NCBI RefSeq assembly: GCF_003863335.1
Contig: NZ_RRAZ01000008.1
Location: 1 to 64,000 of the forward strand
Source of the DNA: Falsigemmobacter faecalis
GTDB taxonomy: Bacteria; Pseudomonadota; Alphaproteobacteria; Rhodobacterales; Rhodobacteraceae
Direction: 5' to 3'
DNA length: 64,000 nucleotides
Numbering within the stretch: position 1 is the stretch's first letter; each line of letters opens with the position of its first letter. Position numbers and translations under genes: made by a program. The notes beneath the pieces are model-generated. The model saw only the letters and a list, made by a program, of their open reading frames with translations, was not told the DNA's origin and ran no database searches. Shown one piece after another: positions 42,744-50,594 of this stretch.

Positions 42744-44905
42744 GACACGACTTGGACACTCGATTGTGCCACCTTGCCCGAGCGTGCGGCATTGAGGATC
42801 TGCAGCAGATCACCGTCCCGCGCGACCTGGCCGTCTTTCATCACGATGGCGCGGCGGGTCAGGCCCAGAACTTCGCGCTTGTGGGTTGAGATGATGGCGG
42901 TGCGCCCCTCAAGCCAGCCGCGCAGGAAGGTGATCACCTTCGCTTCCGTCACATGGTCAAAGGCCGAGGTCGGCTCATCGAGCAGCACCACGCGCGGGTC
43001 CTGCAGGATGACGCGCGCCAGACCGATGGCCTGTTTTTGCCCGCCCGAAACATTGGCATTGCTGTGGATCTGCAGATCGAGCCCGCGCGCATGGCGGCGC
43101 ACATAGGGACCAAGGCCCACGGCATCGAGGGCGGCCAGCAGCTCTTCGTCGCTGTGCAGCGCATGATCGAGCAGCAGGTTGTCGCGCAAAGTGCCCTGAA
43201 ACAGCGCCACATTCTGCGGCAGATAGCCGATCTGGCGGCGGCGGTCGATCGGATCAATCTGGCTCAGCGCCAGGTTGTCGACCAGAACCGCGCCGTCCTG
43301 GGGATCGGTCAGGCCCGCCAGCAGGCGCAGAAGCGTCGATTTTCCCGCACCATTTCCGCCCAGAAGGGCCACTTTATCGCCGGCCTGAATAGCCAGCTCG
43401 CGGATGTTCACCACCGGGGCGGCATCCGGGTCGTGGCGGTATTCCACCTGATCAAGGCGATACGACCCCGCCATGGCAGGTGCGCGGACGTAATCGCGGT
43501 CTGCCGGACGTTCCACCGGCAGCTTCATGATGTTATCAAGGCCTTCCATCGCCGCTTTCACCAGCTGCCAGCGCGACAGCAGACCCGCCACCTGCGCCAT
43601 AGGCGCAAGGGTGCGGCTTGAGAGCAGCGTGCAGGCGATCAGACCACCCACGGTCAGGCTGCCCGCGTCGATCAGATAAACGCCGACAATGACCACCGCC
43701 GCATAAGAGAACTTCTGCACCGAGGAGACAATCTGCGTCATCAGATTGCTGAGGCTGCGGCTTTTGACGGCCGTGGTGGCCATGGTCGCGGTCAGCTGGG
43801 CATAGGCGCGCTGCAGGCGCCCTTCGGCGCGGGCGGCTTTGACGGTCTCAAGATTGGAGACGGTTTCAAGCAGCAAACCGTTCAGCGCGGCGGCTTCGCG
43901 GGTGCTTTCGCGCGAGGCGGCGCCAAGGCGGCGCTGCATCAAAAGGCCCGGAAGCACACTGAAGACGACCGCCAGGATACAGACCGTCGCCATCATCGGC
44001 CCGCCGAGCCAGGAGAGCACGCCGACAAAGATCAGCACGAAAGGGATGTCGCACAGCGCGGTCACGGTGCCGGAAGTAAAGAACTCCCGCACCGTGGCGA
44101 AGTCGCGGACCTGGTTGGCAAAAACCCCGGTCGATTTCGGCTGATGCGCCAGGCGCAGGCTGGAGACATGCTCAAAAAGCTGCGACGAGAGCCGCAGATC
44201 CAGATCACGCCCCGAGACATCAATCAGCGAGGCGCGCATGATCCTGAGCGAAATCTCCAGCACAATGGCGATGCCGACGCCGCTCGCGAGGATCCACAGG
44301 GTGTCAAAGGCCTGGTTCGGCACCACGCGGTCATAGACCTGCATCGAGAAAAGCGCCGTGCCGATCGCCAGCAGGTTCGCCACAAAAGAGGCGATCACCA
44401 CATCGCGGTACACCGGCCAGTTGTCGAGCACCGGCCCGATGATCCAGTGGCGCCCGCTTTTCTTCGCATCATCCAGGCGGCCTGAGACGATGTCGATGGG
44501 TTTTGAGATGATGACGCGCCCGTCCTGGCGGCTTTGCAGATCCGCCAGCGGCCAGCTGACGCGGCCACCGCCGGTCTGCGGCAGGATCACATGGGCGTCC
44601 GCGCCGCGGATCCGCTCCAGCACAACGGCACTGCCGTCTTTCAAAAGGATCAGCGCCGGCAGGCTGTAGTCGGGCAGGGCGCTCAGCGCCTCATGGCTGA
44701 CCCGACAGCTCATATTGACGCGGCGCAGGGCAAGTGCGGCGAGTTCGGGCTTCAGCGCCTCGCCCTTGCCGCGCGGCAGGCCGTCCGTCAGACGCTGCGC
44801 GGAGGCGGTGATGCCATGGACGCGGCAGAGTTCGATCAGACCGAGAACAACCGGATCGCTTTCGGGGAGAATTGCAGCAGTGGCGCTGTCCGGAGCGATG
44901 GCCAT
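42740..44905 (-). CDS. Type I secretion ABC transporter with C39-like N-terminal domain (LapB/LssB type)
   Basis: Inner-membrane exporter of 721 residues. Residues 1-125 are a peptidase-C39-like domain (IELCRVHGITASAQRL) whose catalytic cysteine is missing, as known for exporters that dock but do not cleave their substrate. Residues about 160-460 carry six membrane helices (IGPVLDNWPVYRDVVIASFVANLLAIG). The nucleotide-binding domain has Walker A LLGGNGAGKSTLLR, signature NVSGGQKQAIGLAR, Walker B VVLLDEPTSAFD and switch His ISTHKR. It starts 4 bp after the TolC-type gene and overlaps the HlyD gene. Adhesin exporters LapB and LssB share this architecture, which points to a large surface protein as cargo. 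Confidence 0.92.
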   Translation of the reverse strand: MAIAPDSATAAILPESDPVVLGLIELCRVHGITASAQRLTDGLPRGKGEALKPELAALALRRVNMSCRVSHEALSALPDYSLPALILLKDGSAVVLERIRGADAHVILPQTGGGRVSWPLADLQSRQDGRVIISKPIDIVSGRLDDAKKSGRHWIIGPVLDNWPVYRDVVIASFVANLLAIGTALFSMQVYDRVVPNQAFDTLWILASGVGIAIVLEISLRIMRASLIDVSGRDLDLRLSSQLFEHVSSLRLAHQPKSTGVFANQVRDFATVREFFTSGTVTALCDIPFVLIFVGVLSWLGGPMMATVCILAVVFSVLPGLLMQRRLGAASRESTREAAALNGLLLETVSNLETVKAARAEGRLQRAYAQLTATMATTAVKSRSLSNLMTQIVSSVQKFSYAAVVIVGVYLIDAGSLTVGGLIACTLLSSRTLAPMAQVAGLLSRWQLVKAAMEGLDNIMKLPVERPADRDYVRAPAMAGSYRLDQVEYRHDPDAAPVVNIRELAIQAGDKVALLGGNGAGKSTLLRLLAGLTDPQDGAVLVDNLALSQIDPIDRRRQIGYLPQNVALFQGTLRDNLLLDHALHSDEELLAALDAVGLGPYVRRHARGLDLQIHSNANVSGGQKQAIGLARVILQDPRVVLLDEPTSAFDHVTEAKVITFLRGWLEGRTAIISTHKREVLGLTRRAIVMKDGQVARDGDLLQILNAARSGKVAQSSVQVVS

Positions 44906-44909
44906 CGGG

Positions 44910-46205
44910 TCAGTTTCCTTTGCTGCTTGCCAGGATCAGCGTGCCCAGCACGCCCAGATCGAAGGCCGCTTCATATTCGGCACGCTTGCGTTCCTCATAG
45001 GTGGCGATCCGGTCCACCTGGGCGTCATAGAGATCCCGCCCGGTGGTCAGAAGGTCGATCAGCTGGCGCTGTCCGGTGATAAACTGCGCCTCATAGCCCG
45101 AAAGCACATCATTGGCCTGCGCCAGCTGCCGCGCCTGAGAGGCTTCGCGCGCGCGCAGCACCGTGATGCGTTCCAGCGCGCTGCGCACGGCATTGGCCAG
45201 ATTGCGGCGCACGGCTTCCTGGTTGGATTTTGCGGCCTCAGCGGCCAGACGCGCAGCCTCCATCTGACGGCCGGTGATCGCCCCCATGCCGACATCAAGC
45301 CCGGTCGAGAGCCCGACCGAGGTCCGGGTGCGGCCGCGGTCAATATCGCCGCGCACCTGGGCCTGAAGGCGAATGGAGGGCAGCCGCGCGGCGCGGGCGA
45401 GCTGGATCTCAGCCTCAGCCCGACCGGTCCCGGCCTGAGCCGCGATGAACTTCGGCGCAAGGCGGATTGCAGAGGCCACGGCATCGCTGCGGCTGTAGCG
45501 GCGGAGGAAGTCGAGGTCGGGTGCAGGGCGCAGCGCCCCCGACGCGCGGCCCATCAGGAACTCAAGCTGCGCAAGGGCGAGTTTTCGGTCGCTTTGCAGT
45601 TGAACAAGGCGTTCTTCGGTGCGCGAGACTTCCAGCCGCGCGCGGGCGACCTCTCCCAGATCGCCGCTTCCGGCCAGGGCTCTCGCCTCGGCGTGATCGC
45701 AGATCCGCGTTGCAAACCGAAGATACTCCTGCGTGTGGGTTATTTTGCGGTTAATCACTTCGACGTCGATGAAGTAACCGGAGACATCGAGAGAAAGTTC
45801 CTCAACCCCAGATTTTAATTCTGCAACGGCGGCAATCCGGTCCTGCGAGGCGGCGGCAATCGTGCTGCTGACGCGCCCCCAGTCAAAAATCATCTGCGAC
45901 ACCGTCAGGGTCACCCCCGGCCCGTCGGTCGAGGTGGTGGCGGTATCGGCAGAAAGTCCTATGCGGGGATAGCGCTCATCGCGGGCCGCCTCAATTTCCA
46001 CACCGCGGCGGGCCACTTTATGGCGCAGGGCTGTGATGCCGGGATCCCGCTCAGAACTGGTGAGGACCGCTTCGCTGAGCGCGGTCTGAGCGACCGCCTG
46101 AGAGCCCGAAAAAGCCACCGCCGCTGCAACCAGAGCAATACTGCCCTTCCGGAGGAGTGTGCGCGGCTGCACAGGCCTTGCAGACAGCGACAGAGCGTTT
46201 GTCAT
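44910..46205 (-). CDS. TolC-family outer-membrane channel of type I secretion
   Basis: Outer-membrane efflux channel. The ATG at 46205 gives 431 residues beginning with a signal peptide that ends near SGSQAVA-QT; the upstream GTG/ATG extension to 46271 has no signal character. Two homologous halves are visible: helical stretches ITALRHKVARRGVEIEAARDERYPRIGLSA and QMIFDWGRVSSTIAAA in the first, FIAAQAGTGRAEAEIQLARAARLPSIRL and LSTGLDVGMG in the second. The AYN-x-DxxR-like end (TYEERKRAEYEAAFDLGVLGTL) is typical of T1SS TolC proteins. It lies 193 bp downstream of the repeat-protein gene on the same strand. Confidence 0.9.
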   Translation of the reverse strand: MTNALSLSARPVQPRTLLRKGSIALVAAAVAFSGSQAVAQTALSEAVLTSSERDPGITALRHKVARRGVEIEAARDERYPRIGLSADTATTSTDGPGVTLTVSQMIFDWGRVSSTIAAASQDRIAAVAELKSGVEELSLDVSGYFIDVEVINRKITHTQEYLRFATRICDHAEARALAGSGDLGEVARARLEVSRTEERLVQLQSDRKLALAQLEFLMGRASGALRPAPDLDFLRRYSRSDAVASAIRLAPKFIAAQAGTGRAEAEIQLARAARLPSIRLQAQVRGDIDRGRTRTSVGLSTGLDVGMGAITGRQMEAARLAAEAAKSNQEAVRRNLANAVRSALERITVLRAREASQARQLAQANDVLSGYEAQFITGQRQLIDLLTTGRDLYDAQVDRIATYEERKRAEYEAAFDLGVLGTLILASSKGN

Positions 46206-46371
46206 GTGTTTTACAATTCGGCGCACGACAATTCCTTTGTCAACGGGCAATACGTCACCGGATCCCGGCAAAACCGGGACTTCAGGGCGCAGCGCCCAGG
46301 AAAAGGTGCGTTACAGTTTAATGTTTAGAGATTTTAATGAATGAGAGGAAGCAGCATTGTTTCCGGAGTGG

Positions 46372-46395
46372 AAAAATTCCTCAATGGTTGTGAGG
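46372..46395 (-). terminator. Weak terminator or attenuator after the repeat-protein gene
   Basis: On the minus strand CCTCA (46395-46391), a 7-nt loop and TGAGG (46383-46379) are followed by AATTTTT (46378-46372), 4 bp after the repeat-protein stop. The 5-bp stem is short, so partial read-through into the secretion genes is expected. That would make much cargo and less exporter. Confidence 0.4.
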
Positions 46396-46398
46396 GAT

Positions 46399-48873
46399 TT
46401 AACCCTGCTGCTCCTCTGACTGCAGGTCCGGCTGCAGCGCAGCATCGGCGAGGGCCGAATAGACCTCCACCTCTGCATCCGCCGCCCCGAAGAGGGTCCG
46501 GAGTGCGCCATCCACGGAGGGCGCGAGACCGAAAAGATCGCCCAAATCCGCCGCGCTGCCGCCTGCGACATCTTCAAGAATGGCACTCAGCGGATCGGCC
46601 ACGCCCGCCAGCGCGCGCTCACCGCTGTCAAGGATTTCATTGAGAAGATCATCGAGTTCCGCATCCGGCCGGGTCTCTGCCGGCACCGCAGGTTCGAGCA
46701 GTCCGGGCGCTGCCAGAGTGCCGGTGAGGGTCAGCCCCAGAAGCTCAGAGAGCAGATCTTCGCCGCCCGTTTCAGCGCGGTCGGCGATGCCATCCGTCCC
46801 GTTGAAAAGCTCGGCGAAAAATGCCGCATCGGGCGCGCCAAGCAGGTCTGCAAGCGCGTCATGATCCCCCGGAAGCATGTCACTCGCCGCATCGCCGATC
46901 AGGGTGCTGAGGAAGTCATCAGCGTCAGAGTTCTCGTCAGGGTAGAGCGTTTCCGCATCCTGAACGGGAATTGCTTCCTGCTGTGATGATCCACGGTTGC
47001 GCCACCCGCCAAAGAGACCGCCCAAAAGCGAATCAACAACATGGCCAACCGGTCCGAGGCTGTTGAGCACCGGGGTCAGTGTCACGTCCAGAATACCCCC
47101 CCCGCCGACAAGCGGATTGAGCAGACCCGAAAGCAGTCCGTTCTCATCCAGCAAAGGATCGAGGAGCGTCGGCAGCAGCCCGTTTTCACCGATCAGCGGC
47201 GTCGACAACTGGTCCAGAAGCCCGTCTTCACCGACCAGCGGCTCCAGCACATAGCGCAGCGCGCCCTCATCGCCGACAATCGGGCCGAGCAGCGTTCCGG
47301 CCACCCCGTCAGGTCCCAGAAGCGGCTGAAGAACGCCCGCCTGGACAGTGCCAACAACCGAGGTCAGCGGCCCTTCCGGCCCGATCAGCGGTGTCACCAC
47401 ATCCGCAAGGGTGCCGCCCGTGCCGGTCAGCGGCGAAAGCAGGCCTCCGAGAAGGCCGTCATTGCCCGGCAGCGGCGCCAGAACAGCTTCAGAGAGCCCG
47501 CCTGCACCCTGAAGCGGGCTCAGGATCTGCGTGGTCAGACCGCCCTCTCCGATAAGCGTTCCGAGCAGACCGCTCACCAGACCATCGGCACCCACCAGCG
47601 GTGCCCCTACCTGGCCAGGCGCGCCGTTTTCGCCGAAGACGGGCGTCAGAATGCCCTCGGACAGCGAGTCCGCCAGCCCGGCTGTCACGCTGGTTTCACC
47701 GCCCGGCGGCGACAGCAGGCCAGCCAGCAGGCCGCCCCCCCCCAGCAGCGGGCTCAGCAGGCCGCCGATGATCCCGTTGTCACCCAGAAGCGGCGAAAGC
47801 AGCGTCTCACTCAGCCCGCCCTCACCGAGCAGCGGGCTGATCAGCCCGTCGCCGAAGGCCCCAGTCACCGTGCCGACCAGACCGCCGGCGCCGCTCAGCG
47901 GTGCCAGAAGGCCGGGCAACAGCCCCCCTTCACCGAGAAGTGGCGCGGTGATGCTGCCAATCACACCACCTTCGCCCAAAAGCGGGTTCAGCACCCCCCC
48001 GGTCAGCCCGCCGATCAGGCCCCCGACCAGACCGCCCTCTCCCAGAAGGGGCTCGGTCAGGCCGCCCAGCAGCCCGTCAGATCCGAGAAGGCCGTCAAGC
48101 ACCCCGGTGAGCAGCCCGCTCTCACCCAGCAGCGGGTCCAGCAGATTGCCGACCAGACCGTCCGGTCCGAGAATCGGGTTCACAATCGAGCCGACCACAC
48201 CGTCGCGGCCGAGAAGATCGCCCACCAGACCGCCAACCGGGGCCAGCACCGCCGTTACAGCGCCGGTCACCGGGGTCAGAATACCGCCCGCCAGGGGGGG
48301 CTGCGGCGAAGCGCTGTCCATGCCACCTGCGCCCGGACGCGGCAGCGCGGATATCAGGGGGCTGTCGCTCTCAGGCAGGGTGATATTGCTGGCGATCTGC
48401 ACCGGCGCATCGCCTGCACCGCTGGTTTCGCGCAGCGGCTTTGCGGGCGCAAAATAGGCCGAAGGCGGCGGCGCAACCGGGGTTTCAACCGGGACGACCG
48501 GGGGGCTAACCCCGGCAGTGCTGCCAGGGTCATTCAGCGCCACAGCCTCAGAGAGCTGAGCGATTTCAATTGCTTGCGGATCACTTTCGGGATGTGCCGG
48601 CTCTGGCGTGCCCTCAGCTGCGAGCGGGGTCTGCGCGCCGTCGGTCAGACCCTCAGCCGGCTGGCCGTCCTCGGGGGCAGGCGCCGCTTCGGCGCGCGAT
48701 TGCATGGCCAGACCAAGGCCGATGGTCGCCGCGGTGATGCTGGCGACAAAGCCATCGCCACCGCTGCGCGATGCCGCCTGCTCAGGCACTGCGGCGCGGC
48801 CGGGCTGCAGCGCGGCCGCCTGCTGGGCCGCACGCGGCTGATCGTCGGTCGGTCTGATTTTATCACCAGCCAT
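46399..48873 (-). CDS. Large repeat protein of 14-residue PLLG-x-x-GLL units, probable type I secretion cargo
   Basis: Function unknown; no family recognised with confidence. The 824-residue chain has four parts. Residues 1-62 hold a charged start and a hydrophobic segment GFVASITAATIGLGLAMQ. Residues 63-200 are Pro/Ala/Glu-rich and probably disordered. Residues 219-623 are about 26 tandem units of 14 residues with consensus P-L-[LIV]-G-x-[GDN]-G-[LIV]-x-x-x-[LIV]-[LIVT]-x. Residues 624-824 are an acidic C-terminus (DLLSELLGLTL, DELDDLLNEIL) with no cysteine. RTX nonapeptides (GGxGxDxxx) and Big/cadherin-type domains are absent. The gene is first in the operon with TolC, ABC and HlyD genes, so it is the expected exporter cargo, with the C-terminus as candidate secretion signal. 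Biofilm adhesin BapA of Paracoccus is a functional precedent, not a proven homologue. Confidence 0.75.
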   Translation of the reverse strand: MAGDKIRPTDDQPRAAQQAAALQPGRAAVPEQAASRSGGDGFVASITAATIGLGLAMQSRAEAAPAPEDGQPAEGLTDGAQTPLAAEGTPEPAHPESDPQAIEIAQLSEAVALNDPGSTAGVSPPVVPVETPVAPPPSAYFAPAKPLRETSGAGDAPVQIASNITLPESDSPLISALPRPGAGGMDSASPQPPLAGGILTPVTGAVTAVLAPVGGLVGDLLGRDGVVGSIVNPILGPDGLVGNLLDPLLGESGLLTGVLDGLLGSDGLLGGLTEPLLGEGGLVGGLIGGLTGGVLNPLLGEGGVIGSITAPLLGEGGLLPGLLAPLSGAGGLVGTVTGAFGDGLISPLLGEGGLSETLLSPLLGDNGIIGGLLSPLLGGGGLLAGLLSPPGGETSVTAGLADSLSEGILTPVFGENGAPGQVGAPLVGADGLVSGLLGTLIGEGGLTTQILSPLQGAGGLSEAVLAPLPGNDGLLGGLLSPLTGTGGTLADVVTPLIGPEGPLTSVVGTVQAGVLQPLLGPDGVAGTLLGPIVGDEGALRYVLEPLVGEDGLLDQLSTPLIGENGLLPTLLDPLLDENGLLSGLLNPLVGGGGILDVTLTPVLNSLGPVGHVVDSLLGGLFGGWRNRGSSQQEAIPVQDAETLYPDENSDADDFLSTLIGDAASDMLPGDHDALADLLGAPDAAFFAELFNGTDGIADRAETGGEDLLSELLGLTLTGTLAAPGLLEPAVPAETRPDAELDDLLNEILDSGERALAGVADPLSAILEDVAGGSAADLGDLFGLAPSVDGALRTLFGAADAEVEVYSALADAALQPDLQSEEQQG
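47005..48219 (-). repeat. Coding tandem repeat, about 26 units of 42 bp
   Basis: Region of the repeat protein where the 14-residue unit is repeated almost without break. Four spacers of 8 residues (GLTGGVLN, AFGDGLIS, SLSEGILT, TVQAGVLQ) follow units 5, 8, 12 and 19. Each spacer ends like the last residues of a normal unit, so a unit plus spacer is a 22-residue variant. Units differ at DNA level, so the array is old rather than freshly amplified. The repeat explains the long spurious open frames on the + strand at 47041-48945 and 47531-48457. Confidence 0.9.
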
Positions 48874-48945
48874 CAGGGGACCTCACAGCAAAGCTGTAGA
48901 AACGGAAGGGTCGCCCAGCCGAAAGACAGGGCAAATGAGTTATGA

Positions 48946-48961
48946 ACATACTAGCGTATGT
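48946..48961. promoter_or_regulatory. Palindrome ACATAC-N4-GTATGT upstream of the repeat-protein gene
   Basis: ACATAC (48946-48951) and GTATGT (48956-48961) flank TAGC, 73 bp ahead of the repeat-protein ATG in an A/T-rich patch. The core ATAC-N4-GTAT followed by GT also occurs upstream of the hybrid-kinase gene (36617-36630). It is a candidate site for the LuxR-type regulator of that system. A GAGG ribosome site precedes the ATG at 48873. Confidence 0.45.
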
Positions 48962-49136
48962 ATTTCCTCTCAGCTATCAAAAAAATCCCGCTCAATGCGA
49001 GAGTGACGGTCTTTCGGACGGATGTGGTGCGGCGGCAGCAGATCACTGCCATATCGGTCCTCTTGCGCACCCATGCTAGGTGTTTGATCCCACGGATTGA
49101 TGGTGTGATCCTGTCAAGGGAATGGAAGGATGCCCT

Positions 49137-49895
49137 ATGGGACAAATTCGTCATGGAAGCGCCACGATCGAGCCATGGCACGCCACTGGTCCGAGTGACC
49201 ATGGCGAGGGCACGCCGTCCGAGCTGCTATACAGTGATCGCAGGTCGAAGACCTGCCCGCCATCGGTTCGAGGGCGGGTCTGAGGGCTCTCGGAGTTGAG
49301 CCGGGAACTCGGGATAAACCCGAAGACGGTCGTCAAGTGGCGTAAGCGGACTTCCGTTGAAATCAGAAGACGGGGCCAAAAGAGCCTCGTTCAACGGTTC
49401 TGACCGAGGGAGAAGAGGCTATTGTGGTGGCCTTCCGGCGCCACACTCTGCTGTCCCTGGACGACTGTCTCTATGCCCTCCAGCCCAGCATCCCGCACCT
49501 CAGCAGATCGGCCCTTCATCGGTGTTTACAGCGGCACGGGACCTCAACGCTGGAGGATGTCAGCGGCGACAAACCCAGGCGGCAGAAGTTCAAGCGCTAC
49601 CCGATGGGCTTCTTCCACATTGATATCGCCGAAGTGCAGACGGCTGAAGTATGAGGAGGATCAGAAAACGATCCGGGGGATCGTTTTCCTGCTGAACGTC
49701 AAACGTTTCCACTATCAGCATCACCAGCAACTCAAGGCACACTTGGGCGACCATATGGCTGCCTGTAACTACGCCCGCAGGCTGAAGACCTGCAACGGCC
49801 TCACGCCCTGGGAATACATCTGCAAAATCCGGACTTCAGGGCCGGAAAGATTCATCCTCAATCCGATCCACCAGAGGCCGGGACTGAATGCCTAA
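49137..49895 (+). pseudogene. IS481-family transposase, decayed and internally deleted
   Basis: Starts with ATGGGACAAATTCGTCATGG (MGQIRHGSAT), the usual IS481 transposase N-terminus, then loses frame near 49170-49290. It resumes as LSRELGINPKTVVKWRKR (helix-turn-helix), shifts frame again, and continues VVAFRRHTLLSLDDCLYALQPSIPHLSRSALHRCLQRHG...RYPMGFFHIDIAEVQTAEV before a stop at 49648-49650. It then jumps to VKRFHYQHHQQLKAHLGDHMAACNYARRL...NPIHQRPGLNA with the stop at 49893-49895. Most of the DDE catalytic core between HIDIAEVQTAE and VKRFHY is missing, replaced by about 45 bp containing a hairpin. It is inactive. Its 3' end touches a broken oxidoreductase gene directly. Confidence 0.85.
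49665..49687. repeat. Perfect inverted repeat at the deletion scar in the IS481 remnant
   Basis: AAAACGATCC (49665-49674) and GGATCGTTTT (49678-49687) separated by GGG. It occupies the place where about 100 codons of the transposase core have been lost. It could be a deletion scar made at short inverted sequence, or a terminator-like hairpin with T-run. Confidence 0.6.
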
Positions 49896-50223
49896 CGGCG
49901 AGATGGAGATCATTCTCTGGCCGATCCGGAACGGGATTTTGCGCTTTACCGGCTTTGACGTTCTGCCGCCGCAGATCAGCTATTCGGTCAATTATCGCAG
50001 CGAGGCTGAGCGCCAGGCCATGATCTCCGATTGGGAGCGCCGCCTTGAGGGCCTATTCGACGGGGCTCCGATCCCCTTCAACGGGCGGGACGATTACCTG
50101 AATGACTGGCGTCTGAAGCCGGGCATTGCCCCGCTGGCGGTCGGTCAGATGCGCGCGCAACCGGCCGTGACCGGCCCGGAGCGGCCAGCGCAGAAAGCAC
50201 CGGCCGGTGATGAGCCCGACTGA
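49896..50223 (+). pseudogene. NAD(P)H oxidoreductase (flavodoxin-like), 3' fragment
   Basis: Reading in the frame from ATG 49903, the product is MEIILWPIRNGILRFTGFDVLPPQISYSV and ends RDDYLNDWRLKPGIAPLAVGQ, then a Pro/Ala tail and stop at 50221-50223. This matches the C-terminal third of NAD(P)H dehydrogenase (quinone)/MdaB-like flavoproteins, which have a LRFTGFxVLPP segment near the end. The FMN-binding N-terminal two thirds are absent because the IS481 remnant ends right before it. About 106 codons remain, so it is a broken gene. Confidence 0.65.
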
Positions 50224-50594
50224 CTAACCAGGCCGGATGAGGTCACTGATCTCAGGGGGGCAAAGAGGATCGGGGCAAGTCTGCGGCGGTGACCATCTGC
50301 AGGCGGGCCCCCAAGCTCAAACACCTGGCGACCGAACTGGCCTGGATCGTTCTGTCGTTCGCCTCTCCTTTGGTCAGGCAAAGAAGATCGGCGGCATTGC
50401 GCAGGCTGTCTTGAGGCTGATCACGGTCACGAACAGTCTGACCGTGTCGCAAGGTTACCCGGTCCTTGCGGCGCTGGCGGGCGTAGCGCAATGCCCGGAC
50501 AATCTTATGCAGAGACAGACCAGACGGACTGGATGCCGGCGGTATCAACCGGCTCTAACGACGCCTGATCGGGCGTATGTGCAATATCTGGGGT
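50224..50594. other. Intergenic debris downstream of the IS481 remnant
   Basis: About 370 bp with no convincing gene. The 98-residue minus-strand frame at 50252-50548 starts IPPASSPSGLSLHKIVRALRYARQRRKD and vaguely recalls small basic Rhodobacteraceae proteins, but it lacks a ribosome site and its second half looks random. The strip 50265-50325 resembles 40207-40250. Confidence 0.4.

Noticed and set aside
47005-48219. Regular repeats considered as a CRISPR array or DNA satellite
   Set aside because: Units are coding, contiguous and diverged at DNA level; there are no constant repeats separated by unique spacers.
46399-48873. Repeat protein considered as an RTX or two-partner-secretion adhesin
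   Set aside because: No GGxGxDxxx repeats are present and there is no TPS domain; the Omp85 partner has one POTRA, not the TpsB pair.
47041-48945. 634-residue + strand open frame opposite the repeat protein
   Set aside because: It is rich in Arg/Gln/His with no domain and mirrors the 42-bp repeat on the other strand. The minus frame has the ribosome site, sensible repeats and the operon context.
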